Origin: CAXBCP01 sp963974055
Lineage (GTDB): Bacteria; Pseudomonadota; Alphaproteobacteria; MPNO01; UBA830
Length of the DNA: 54,098 bases
Direction of reading: 5' to 3'
Assembly (NCBI GenBank): GCA_963974055.1
Contig: CAXBCP010000030.1
Location: 1 to 54,098 of the forward strand
Below, one piece after another: positions 33,163 through 41,114 of the stretch (its first letter is position 1; each line of letters begins with the position of its first letter). Below the pieces are notes generated by a model that saw nothing but the letters and a program-made list of their open reading frames with translations, ran no database searches and was not told where the DNA came from. Position numbers and translations under genes: made by a program.

Positions 33163-34611
33163 ATGTACCTGCCGCCCCGTGGAAAACCCGACTTCCCGCC
33201 CGCCCCTGTACCGACGGAAGGTCAGAATTTCACCGTCGACAAGGACCTGCGGAGCTGGCTGGAAACCAATGCCGACATCATCACCACAATCACCAAGCCC
33301 ATTGCGGTCGAACATATCGGCGCGATAGCCGCACAGAGCGAAGGGCCGATCGTGTTCGAGAACATAATCGGCAAGCCGGGTTTTCGCGTCGTGGATACCC
33401 TCGTCAAGCACCGCAATCTTCAGGCCCGCGCACTCGGCGTCGCGGAGCCGGACTTCCTGAAAACCCTCGCTCACCGGCTTCGCCAGCCGCCGCGCGGCGT
33501 CGTGAATGTACGCACCGGCCCGGTCCGCGAAGTGATCCTGACCGGCGACGACGTCGATGTCCGGAAACTGCCGATCTGTTATCAGTCGGATGCCGACCCG
33601 AATCCGATGATGACCTGCATGAATTTCGTCAAGGACCCTCTGACGGGCCGATACAACGTGATGAATGCCCTCACCACCCTGACCGGACCGAATGAAGGGT
33701 TCAGCCTGTTCATTTCCCGCGATACGGCGGTCATATTCCAGCGCTACGTCGAGATGGGGGTCACTGAAATTCCCATCGCCTATGTAGCCGGGCTGCCGCC
33801 GGCATTCGAGATCATGGGCAACTACGCCGGCATTCATATGGATTCCTGGGGCGAGACCGACATGTTCGGCACCATTCTCGACCGCGATGTGGAATTCGTA
33901 CCCTGCGAGACCATCGACATGACCGTTCCCGCCGAAGCGGAAATCGTCATCGAAGGCCTGTTGCAGGTCGGCGACATGGAGATGATGGATTGTGGACCCA
34001 ACCCGCAGATGTATCATATCCCGGCCATGGTACCGCAGCCGACGGTGAAGTTCACGGCGATCATGATGCGCAAGGACCGCCCGATTTACCGCGCGGTCCA
34101 GACAGTACCCGAAACCGACCACCAGGTACTGCCGCGGCTGTGCCACGAGGCCATCCTGTATACACGGCTGTCCGAGATGGGCGTCGACGTGAAAGACGTG
34201 CGCTTCCCGCCCTGGGGCGGCGCGATGTCCTGCATCCTTCAGGTCAACGGCGCGCCGCGCGAAGGCGTGATGGGCGATGCGCTGATGATGCTGATGACCA
34301 CGCCGCTGAATAACGGAAAGCTTGCCGTCGCCATATCGGACGATACGGATATCGACGATCCGGGCGCGGTCTATCACGCAATCGCCACCCGCTGTAACCC
34401 GGCGGAAGACGTGATCATCGTAAACAAGACCCGCGGCCATCCCGGCGACCCGTCGGGCACGCCGACCCCGGGCGACCCGTTCAACCGGGTCAACGGCAAG
34501 ATGGCCATCGACGCAACGATCAAAAGCCGGTTGAATGAGACCGACTTCGAACGCACCTGGCCCAGGGACTGGTTCGAACAGGACATAAAGGATTACCTCG
34601 ATGACGCTTGA
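33163..34611 (+). CDS. UbiD-family prenylated-FMN decarboxylase
   Basis: 482 residues from ATG 33163 (AGAGGA before it); an upstream in-frame extension into the MarR gene is not coding. Landmarks of UbiD enzymes: LRSWLETNADIITTITKPI, MTCMNFVKDPLTGRYNVMNA, IPIAYVAGLPPAFEIMGNY, PAEAEIVIEGLL (with the conserved Glu) and GDPSGTPTPG late. The family reversibly decarboxylates aromatic or unsaturated acids using prenylated FMN made by UbiX, which is not in this window. It overlaps the alpha/beta hydrolase gene by 11 bases. With MarR control and a C-C-type hydrolase, a catabolic role is more likely than ubiquinone synthesis. Confidence 0.92.
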   Translation: MYLPPRGKPDFPPAPVPTEGQNFTVDKDLRSWLETNADIITTITKPIAVEHIGAIAAQSEGPIVFENIIGKPGFRVVDTLVKHRNLQARALGVAEPDFLKTLAHRLRQPPRGVVNVRTGPVREVILTGDDVDVRKLPICYQSDADPNPMMTCMNFVKDPLTGRYNVMNALTTLTGPNEGFSLFISRDTAVIFQRYVEMGVTEIPIAYVAGLPPAFEIMGNYAGIHMDSWGETDMFGTILDRDVEFVPCETIDMTVPAEAEIVIEGLLQVGDMEMMDCGPNPQMYHIPAMVPQPTVKFTAIMMRKDRPIYRAVQTVPETDHQVLPRLCHEAILYTRLSEMGVDVKDVRFPPWGGAMSCILQVNGAPREGVMGDALMMLMTTPLNNGKLAVAISDDTDIDDPGAVYHAIATRCNPAEDVIIVNKTRGHPGDPSGTPTPGDPFNRVNGKMAIDATIKSRLNETDFERTWPRDWFEQDIKDYLDDA

Positions 34612-35416
34612 GAGCCGCCGTACCGACATAGAAGGCCACGACGTTCACTACTGGGAAGGCGGCAGCGGCTTTCCTGTCCTGATGCTGCACGGAGTCGGAC
34701 CGGGGACGTCGATCATGGGCAACTTCGAACCCGCGATGGAGCCCCTGGCCGCGCGCTATCACCTGTTCGCCACCGACCTTATCGGGTTCGGGGAATCCGG
34801 CCGCAAGACCGCGGAACCGTATTTCGATGTCGCGCTCTGGGTGCGCCAGGGCCTGGCGATGCTGGATCTTCTGCCCGACGGCCCCTGCGGCGTTGCCGGG
34901 CATTCCATGGGCGGCGCGGTCGCGCTGAAAATCGCGGCGGCGAGCGACAAGGTCACCCATGTCCTGACCAGCAGCACCGTCGGCACGTCCTATCCGCTGA
35001 CCGCCGCGCTGGACGCCTTCTGGTCCCTGCCGGCGGACCGCACCGAACTGCGCGCCGCGATGGAGAATATGATGTTCGATCCCGGCGCGGTGACGGATCC
35101 GATGATCGAAGGCCGCTGGAACCTGCTCGCCCAGGACGGATATGCCGAGTATTTCGGGACCATGTTCGGCGGCGATCGCCAACGCTACGTCGATGCGGGC
35201 GTTGTTACCGATGCCGAGTTCGCGGCGCTGGCATCGAAGAAAATCTCCTTGATCCACGGCACAGACGACAAGCCCTGCCCGGCCGAACTTACCAGCGTAA
35301 AGCTGGCCGAACGTCTGCCGCAGGCCAAGCTGGAACTGATCGACGACTGCGGCCACAACCTGCCCCGCGAATTTACCGGAAGGTACCTCGCCGCCGCCGC
35401 CGCCCTTTTCGGCTGA
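34601..35416 (+). CDS. Alpha/beta hydrolase (meta-cleavage-type)
   Basis: 271-residue hydrolase with nucleophile Ser in GHSMGG (about residues 101-106), acid Asp in HGTDDKPCP and His in CGHNLPREF. VLMLHGVGPGTSIMGNFEP supplies the oxyanion loop. The GxGPG after HG and the overall length resemble C-C bond hydrolases such as MhpC/BphD, which split ring-cleavage products, although esterase activity is possible. It is translated from within the end of the UbiD gene, so the two are coupled and probably act in succession or on the same molecule. Confidence 0.88.
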   Translation: MTLESRRTDIEGHDVHYWEGGSGFPVLMLHGVGPGTSIMGNFEPAMEPLAARYHLFATDLIGFGESGRKTAEPYFDVALWVRQGLAMLDLLPDGPCGVAGHSMGGAVALKIAAASDKVTHVLTSSTVGTSYPLTAALDAFWSLPADRTELRAAMENMMFDPGAVTDPMIEGRWNLLAQDGYAEYFGTMFGGDRQRYVDAGVVTDAEFAALASKKISLIHGTDDKPCPAELTSVKLAERLPQAKLELIDDCGHNLPREFTGRYLAAAAALFG

Positions 35417-35818
35417 GTTCTTCGGGCCGGGACAGTCCCGATCCACTTCCCTAGGCCACTTCTTTAGAGGTCTCACCCCGGCACGTCCCGCCGCTACACC
35501 GCCGCGCATTTGCCTTCATCCTGGCGGCGCCGCCGCCGTCCCTATCCGCACGTCCCCAAAATGACACAGCCCGTCCCGGATTGGTCACAGGACACCGGCG
35601 CGCCGATTGGCGAATATCCGGTCGTTCGCTGACTTGGCGATGGCTCCAAATCATCGCTGCACGCGATCACGAACAAACGATATGCGTACCCGGCTTCGGC
35701 CGGTTCAGGCGAATTCCTTTCGGTCCATGTCAGGGGGCTGCGTGAGGGGGCAACGCTGAGTAGGAACAGTAAGCGACCCAGTTTGAGAATCGATCCAACA
35801 AAGGTAGGACCCAAAAGA
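35417..35818. other. Noncoding gap before the PEP-CTERM gene
   Basis: About 400 bases without a believable gene, one of the longest gaps in the window. I find no clear terminator after the hydrolase gene, no sigma-54 -24/-12 pair and no strong sigma-70 pair. A small dyad (CCGGCTTCGGCCGG region near 35692) is the only structure noticed. An AGGTAGGA SD lies at the right end, serving the PEP-CTERM gene. The gap likely holds that gene's promoter and leader. Confidence 0.5.
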
Positions 35819-36526
35819 ATGAAACCATACAAAAACAGCTATGTCGGCATGGCTGCCGCCGCGCTGGTCTGGGGAATTTTCTCCCTTCAGCCGACGAATG
35901 CAGCGCTGATCTCAACCGATCTATCCACCCAGGTGTCGGTCCCCGGCATCAGCCAGTTCACCACGGACGGCGCCGACATGGTGGGCATGTCGGTTACCGT
36001 CAATTTCTTCGGCGGCGGATCCGAAACCGTCGCGTGGGCAGCAACCGGCCCGCAATCCGGCGCCGCGACCGGCGCATTCGGAACGGGCTGGTCGATTTCC
36101 TCCTCCGGCGATACGTTCAATACGAACGCCTGGGCCGCAGATTTCGGCAACCTTCAGGTAACGTCCTTCGTCATGGACGGCACCACCGGACTGACCCTGT
36201 TCGACCGGGACTTCGATCCGCTTCCCGGAACGCCGGGCTCCGCAGACGGGCGGGATTTCGCGACCACGCTGGTCAGCGACGCCCTGGTACAGGCAACCTA
36301 TTCGAACGTTGTCAGTATCGGCGCAACACCGCCGGTCGGCGATATCTTTCACATCCTGACGGTGGATTTCGCCGAAGTCGAAAACGGTACCGTCTCCGGG
36401 TTGTTCAACTTCACGCAGGATACCGACAACGATATCCGCATTCAGGTGCCGGAACCGGCGATGCTGCCGGTCTTCGGGCTCGGCCTTGCCGGTCTCGCCA
36501 TCGCCGCACGCAGACGCCCCGCGTAG
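35819..36526 (+). CDS. PEP-CTERM sorting-domain protein
   Basis: 235 residues. A signal peptide (AAAALVWGIFSLQPTNA) is followed by a Ser/Thr/Gly-rich, beta-rich extracellular domain with very few charges. The C-terminus (210-235) has the complete sorting signal: VPEPA, a hydrophobic span (VFGLGLAGLAIAA) and RRRPA. Such proteins are exported, then cut by an exosortase and placed in the envelope or extracellular polysaccharide. No exosortase is in the window. Start 35819 has a good SD; an in-frame start at 35783 would put basic residues before the signal. It is monocistronic with its own terminator. Confidence 0.88.
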   Translation: MKPYKNSYVGMAAAALVWGIFSLQPTNAALISTDLSTQVSVPGISQFTTDGADMVGMSVTVNFFGGGSETVAWAATGPQSGAATGAFGTGWSISSSGDTFNTNAWAADFGNLQVTSFVMDGTTGLTLFDRDFDPLPGTPGSADGRDFATTLVSDALVQATYSNVVSIGATPPVGDIFHILTVDFAEVENGTVSGLFNFTQDTDNDIRIQVPEPAMLPVFGLGLAGLAIAARRRPA

Positions 36527-36556
36527 ACCGTCTCCCCCAGAGGTATGCGCAAACGG

Positions 36557-36584
36557 AAACGGCGACCTTCGGGTCGCCGTTTTT
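36557..36584 (+). terminator. Rho-independent terminator of the PEP-CTERM gene
   Basis: Perfect 11-bp stem (36557-36567 with 36572-36582) closed by a TTCG tetraloop, with a run of five T (36580-36584). It is the textbook C(UUCG)G-type terminator, 30 bases after the stop codon. Confidence 0.9.
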
Positions 36585-36673
36585 GTGCGCGCAGATTAAC
36601 AACCCGGTTAACGACTTCAATCCGACGCCGGTTCAGGTTACCGTATGGTCACCAGCCGCCTCGCGAGGGACCC

Positions 36674-37495
36674 ATGCCGAAAATCCTGACACAGGCCCAG
36701 GTCGACCAGTTTCATAACGACGGATACGTTTTTCCGTTCGATTGCCTGACCGCGGCAGAAGCGCAGACATGCCGCGACCGGATCGAAGCCTATGAAGCAT
36801 CCATCGACGGCAGTATCTCGAAATACGTTCGCATCAAATGCCACCTCGCCTTCAAATGGCTGGAAGACATTGCCCAGCATCCGAAAATCCTCGATGCGGT
36901 CGAAGACCTGATCGGGCCCGATATCCTGCTCTATCTCTCGACCTTCTGGTTCAAGGACGCCCATGACGGCAAATTCGTCTCGTGGCATCAGGATTCCGCC
37001 TATTACGGCCTCGATCCGCATGACGTCATCACGCTCTGGCTCGCCTTTACCGATGCGACGCCGGAAAACGGCTGCATGAGCGTGCTGCCCGGCAGCCACA
37101 AATGGCCGGACCAGAAACACGAAGAGACCTACGACGAAAACAACCTGCTGGCGCGGGGCCAGACGATCGCCGGTCTCGACGACAGCAATGCCGTCGCCAT
37201 GCCCCTGAAAGCCGGCCAGTTCTCGATCCATCACGAGAGACAGCTTCATTCATCGGGGCCCAACCTGTCCGACGACCGCAGGCTCGGCATGTCGTTCACG
37301 TTCCTGCCGACCCGCGTGAAATGCGTGCTCGACCGCCGCACCGCGATCCTGGTGCGCGGCAAGGACGACTACGGGCACTGGGATTACGACCCCCGCCCCC
37401 GCTACGATCTCGACCCCGTCTGCATGGAAACCATTCAGCACTGGATCAGGGCCTATGCGGACCCCGAGGTGCCGCAGGAAGCGGTAAGAGGCTGA
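36674..37495 (+). CDS. Phytanoyl-CoA dioxygenase-family protein
   Basis: 273 residues from the ATG at 36674 (GAGGGA before it). It belongs to the Fe(II)/2-oxoglutarate oxygenases of the PhyH group. The facial triad is visible as HQD in VSWHQDSAYYGLD and the distal His in HHERQLHSSGPN, followed by the Arg in DDRRLGMSF that would bind 2-oxoglutarate. CMSVLPGSHKW is a usual PhyH segment. Bacterial members hydroxylate a wide range of substrates, so the function is open. It stands between the PEP-CTERM terminator and a convergent amidohydrolase gene. Confidence 0.9.
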   Translation: MPKILTQAQVDQFHNDGYVFPFDCLTAAEAQTCRDRIEAYEASIDGSISKYVRIKCHLAFKWLEDIAQHPKILDAVEDLIGPDILLYLSTFWFKDAHDGKFVSWHQDSAYYGLDPHDVITLWLAFTDATPENGCMSVLPGSHKWPDQKHEETYDENNLLARGQTIAGLDDSNAVAMPLKAGQFSIHHERQLHSSGPNLSDDRRLGMSFTFLPTRVKCVLDRRTAILVRGKDDYGHWDYDPRPRYDLDPVCMETIQHWIRAYADPEVPQEAVRG

Positions 37496-37542
37496 TAGCC
37501 CCGTTCGGCCTGCGCCACATCTGTACGACTATATGACCTGCG

Positions 37543-38508
37543 TTAAAGCCCCAGCAGGGCCGCCGCGTTTTCGCCGAGGATACGCGCCTTGTCGGTCTCC
37601 GGCAGGTCGAGCCGTTCGACGTGACCGCGATCGGCGTCGATAAACGGATCGTCGGTCCCGAACAGCATCTGCCCCGCGCCCACCTGACGATAGGCGAACA
37701 TCAACGCTTCGGGATCGAACGCACAGGTATCGTAATAAAGCTTGCGGGCGTATTCGCTCGGCGGTTTGGAAATGAATTCCCGGCAATCGGGAAAAAGCCG
37801 GTACCCGTTGTCGAGGCGCGCCAGCAGCATCGGCAGCGCGCCGCCCGTATGCCCCATGATATAGGGAAAGTCCGGATAGCGTTCGAAGACGCCGCCGTAA
37901 ATCAATCGCGCCGCCACCAGCGTGGTATCGAAGATCAGGCCGACCCGCAGCGGCAGTTCGAATTCGCCGAGCCCCGTCGTATCCTTCGGAAACATCGGGT
38001 GCTCGTATACCGGCAGCCGCAATTCGTTGAGCCGTGCCCATAACGGCTCGAATTTCGGATCGTTCAGCGCCACACCGTCAATATTCGATCCGATCATGAC
38101 GCCTTTCATGCCCAGTTCGCCGACACAGCGGTCGAGCTCCGCCAGCGATGCTTCGACATCCACGAGCGGCAGGCTGCCGAGCCCCACAAACCGGTCCGGA
38201 TGCGACCGGCAGAGGACGGCCAGCGCATCGTTGATATCGCGCGTCACCCCGACCTGCCCCCCTTCCGGCCAGCAATACACATTGGGCGTACTCAGCGACA
38301 GGACGCGGATATCGATTCCCTTGCGGTCCATTTCCCGCAGCCTGTGATCGATATCGTACATATCCGGGCGTTCCCAGGCGATCGTGTAGCCGTCGTGGCG
38401 ATAGAGCGTCTTGCCGTCGTCGGTATGCTGTGCCTCGAGCGACAGAACGTCCCGCAGGCGCGCCATGTAGACCGGATCGACAATGTGGGCATGGATATCG
38501 ATAATCAT
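37543..38508 (-). CDS. Amidohydrolase-family (ACMSD-like) decarboxylase
   Basis: 321-residue TIM-barrel enzyme. It has HxH (H6, H8 in IDIHAHIVD), His in VYEHPMFP, His in GHTGGALP and Asp in GTDDPFIDA, the full metal site of the 2-amino-3-carboxymuconate-6-semialdehyde decarboxylase group. Unlike the amidohydrolase at 18.4 kb it keeps HxH at the start, so it belongs to a different branch. It probably decarboxylates or hydrates an aromatic-derived acid. It is divergent from the VOC gene (240-base shared upstream region) and they may be coregulated. Confidence 0.87.
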   Translation of the reverse strand: MIIDIHAHIVDPVYMARLRDVLSLEAQHTDDGKTLYRHDGYTIAWERPDMYDIDHRLREMDRKGIDIRVLSLSTPNVYCWPEGGQVGVTRDINDALAVLCRSHPDRFVGLGSLPLVDVEASLAELDRCVGELGMKGVMIGSNIDGVALNDPKFEPLWARLNELRLPVYEHPMFPKDTTGLGEFELPLRVGLIFDTTLVAARLIYGGVFERYPDFPYIMGHTGGALPMLLARLDNGYRLFPDCREFISKPPSEYARKLYYDTCAFDPEALMFAYRQVGAGQMLFGTDDPFIDADRGHVERLDLPETDKARILGENAAALLGL

Positions 38509-38749
38509 GATGAATTCCGCGATTGAAGGCGTTCAGCCTAAACCGGCGCATCGCCGCGGAAAAGCCGGTTTCCGCCAATACCCGGCGAATCTGGCGACCA
38601 TTTCATCCAACGGCTATCGAGCTGTGGCGGCAGACACGGATTAGCGCATATACTGTGGCCCGGCTGGAAAGATACCGGCGCCGTATCGGGCGCGCAGGTC
38701 GATTAAGATCGCACCGGAGAGTGCATCGGGTAAATTCGGGAGAGAGACT

Positions 38750-39973
38750 ATGGACGGAACATCGGTAAGCAAATTCAAGGTCGGCGGTGTCTGGATGGAC
38801 CGACCCTTCAAGATCAGGCGTCTCGGCCATTTTGGTTTCAACGTGCAGAACGTTTCGGCCTGTATGCCCTTCTATACCGACCTGCTCGGTTTCAGCATTT
38901 CCGACCCGATCGATTTCGGAAGCCGTATCGAGGACGAAGAAGTCCGCAAGAGCCTGGGCGACGGCGTCGGCTATTTCATGCGCCACGGCACAGATCATCA
39001 TTCGTTCGTCATTTTTCCCAAACCGGTTCTGGACCACCTTTCCGGCAAAACGGAGCCCGACGAGCTGACCGTCAATCAGATCACCTGGCAGGTCGGCAGC
39101 CTGCTCGAGGTGACGTCTGCCGAGGAATGGCTGCGCGATCTCGACAATCCCATACGGCGGTCGGGGCGCGACACGCCCGGATCGAACTGGCATGTCTATC
39201 CGTTCGACCCGGACGACAATATCAACGAACTGTATTACGGCATCGAACAGATCGGCTGGAACGGCATTTCCAAACCGGCGATCTTCCGCAAACGCGGCTT
39301 CCAGGTGAAACCCGACCTGCCGCAGATATCCGAATACGACGAAGTAAAGGCCGCTTTGAACGAAGGCGCCGACCTGATGGACGGCTATCGCCATACATTC
39401 GACATGGAGCCCGTATACGACGTCGGCGGCATCATGCTGCCGCGCCCGTTCAAGGTCGTCCGCATCGGCCCGGTGCGGTTGTTTGTCGACGATATCGAGG
39501 AAGCCTTGTCTTTCTATCGCGGCCGGCTGGGCATGCGGGTGACCGAGGAAGTCACCTATAACGGCCATCGCTGCGTCTTCCTGCGGGTGAATACCGAGCA
39601 CCATTCGATGGCGCTGTATCCCAAGGCGCTTCGCGCCGAACTGGGGCTGAGCGCGCATTCCGGTTGCATGTCGTTCGGCATGCAGGTCGGCGGTTACGAC
39701 CAGCTACGCGATGCGGTGACCTTCCTCGAAAAGAACGATGTGGAGATCAAATACCTGCCGCCCGAACTGTTCCCCGGCATCGATTATTCCGCGTTTGCGA
39801 TCGACCCCGACGGCCACGCGATCCAGCTTTACTACTATATGGAACAGATCGGTTGGGACGGGAAACCGCGGCCCGCGGACCAACGCCCGCAGGTCTCCGG
39901 CACGTGGCCGGAAGCCGTGGACGCCGAGCCCGACACGTTCGGCGGCGAGCCGTTCCTGGGGCCGATCGGGTAA
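38750..39973 (+). CDS. Tandem VOC-domain protein (ring-cleavage dioxygenase-like)
   Basis: 407 residues with two vicinal-oxygen-chelate domains, about 20-170 and 232-370. Both carry the dioxygenase-like HHS motif (TDHHSF at 81-86, TEHHSM at 282-287) and end with a shared ELYYGIEQIGW / QLYYYMEQIGW segment, showing internal duplication. Domain 1 keeps H27 and E160 as likely metal ligands, though the second-module His is not evident. Domain 2 has P241 and Q359 at those positions and no clear His, so it probably does not bind iron. The protein may be an atypical dioxygenase or a binding protein. GGGAGAGA precedes the ATG. Confidence 0.82.
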   Translation: MDGTSVSKFKVGGVWMDRPFKIRRLGHFGFNVQNVSACMPFYTDLLGFSISDPIDFGSRIEDEEVRKSLGDGVGYFMRHGTDHHSFVIFPKPVLDHLSGKTEPDELTVNQITWQVGSLLEVTSAEEWLRDLDNPIRRSGRDTPGSNWHVYPFDPDDNINELYYGIEQIGWNGISKPAIFRKRGFQVKPDLPQISEYDEVKAALNEGADLMDGYRHTFDMEPVYDVGGIMLPRPFKVVRIGPVRLFVDDIEEALSFYRGRLGMRVTEEVTYNGHRCVFLRVNTEHHSMALYPKALRAELGLSAHSGCMSFGMQVGGYDQLRDAVTFLEKNDVEIKYLPPELFPGIDYSAFAIDPDGHAIQLYYYMEQIGWDGKPRPADQRPQVSGTWPEAVDAEPDTFGGEPFLGPIG

Positions 39974-40085
39974 ACCTCAACGACACGCCCGATACGGAAG
40001 GATTTCACTTCCCGGCCACGGCATGTACAGTCGCGACCAACAAGCTCAATAACACCACAACAAGCACACAGGGAGATATACCACC

Positions 40086-41054
40086 ATGAAACCAGTATCC
40101 ATTGCGCTCGCAGCCGTATTGGCCGGAGCAATCTCGGCCCCCGCCTCGGCGCAGGCAATCTATTCGATCGGCACCAACAAACAGGGATCGCTGGCCTATA
40201 GCGCCGGTACCGCGATTTCCAAGCTGATGAACCTTAAGGGCGACGTAAAAATGCGCGTGCGGCCCGGCGGCGGGTCGTTCTCGATCGTCCCGCAGATGAA
40301 TTCCGGGCAGATCGATTTCGGCATCAACAACGCCGCAGAATCCCGTTTTGCCTATACCGGCACCGGCACCTTCGAGAAGAAGGGCAAGCAGGAAAATTTC
40401 CGCATGGTTGGCGTGATGTTCCCGCTGCGGTCCACGCTTGCGGTTCCCGCCGATTCGCCGATCAAGACGATCTGCGACGCCAAGGGAAAGCGCATGGGCA
40501 ACAAGTTCACCGCCCAGACCATTCTCCAGCTGACCCAGTCGACTCTTCTCGCGACCTGCGGCATCAAGCAGGAAGACATGATCAACACGCCCTATTCGCG
40601 CTACGTCCCGTCGGGCGACGACATGGCCCGCGGCAAGCAGGATATCGCGATCATCATTCCGGGCACGGCGGCATCCAAAAAACAGCACGCCATGCTCCGC
40701 GCGCAGGGCGGCCTGCGCTTCCTGTCGGTGGACGATTCACCGAAAGCCGTCGCGGCGATGCATAAATGGTATCCTGAAATCTACGTCAGCACGATGAAGC
40801 CGTCGAAGCGTACCCCCGGTATTGTCGGGCCGACGAAGGTCATGACCTATCCGTTCTTCATCACCGCCGGCGCGCACGTTCCGGACGAGGTCGTCTACAA
40901 GATCCTCAAGACGATGGCTGCGAACAAGAAAGACCTCGTGCAATCGCACGGCGCCTTCAACGGTTTCCATGCCAAGAAAATGTATTACAAGAACACCACC
41001 GTTCCCTATCACCCCGGGGCAGTGAAAATGTATAAAGAAATGGGCGTGATGTAA
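40086..41054 (+). CDS. TAXI-type TRAP transporter solute-binding protein
   Basis: 322 residues with a signal peptide (ALAAVLAGAISAPASAQA), so periplasmic. The mature start AIYSIGTNKQGSLAY, SGQIDFGINNAAES and later PFFITAGAHVPDEVVYKIL match the TAXI family of TRAP binding proteins, which capture carboxylates such as glutamate or 2-oxoglutarate for sodium-driven uptake. The fused permease gene follows at 41115 with a hairpin between. Ligand unknown; the neighbouring catabolic genes favour an organic acid. Confidence 0.92.
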   Translation: MKPVSIALAAVLAGAISAPASAQAIYSIGTNKQGSLAYSAGTAISKLMNLKGDVKMRVRPGGGSFSIVPQMNSGQIDFGINNAAESRFAYTGTGTFEKKGKQENFRMVGVMFPLRSTLAVPADSPIKTICDAKGKRMGNKFTAQTILQLTQSTLLATCGIKQEDMINTPYSRYVPSGDDMARGKQDIAIIIPGTAASKKQHAMLRAQGGLRFLSVDDSPKAVAAMHKWYPEIYVSTMKPSKRTPGIVGPTKVMTYPFFITAGAHVPDEVVYKILKTMAANKKDLVQSHGAFNGFHAKKMYYKNTTVPYHPGAVKMYKEMGVM

Positions 41055-41075
41055 CTTCAGGCCCGTCCTGACACC

Positions 41076-41100
41076 GCGGGGCCGGGTAATCCGGCCCCGC
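41076..41100 (+). other. Intercistronic hairpin between binding protein and permease
   Basis: A perfect 10-bp GC-rich stem, GCGGGGCCGG (41076-41085) with CCGGCCCCGC (41091-41100) and a five-base loop, without a T run. It starts 22 bases after the binding-protein stop and ends 15 before the permease GTG. Such a structure would protect the 3' end of the binding-protein message and so favour excess binding protein over permease; that role is inferred. Confidence 0.7.
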
Positions 41101-41114
41101 GCAAGGCTATATAC

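Noticed and set aside
35417..35818. Sigma-54 promoter for the PEP-CTERM gene
   Set aside because: Sought because such control is known for some PEP-CTERM systems, but no TGGC-N8-TGC pair with proper spacing was found.
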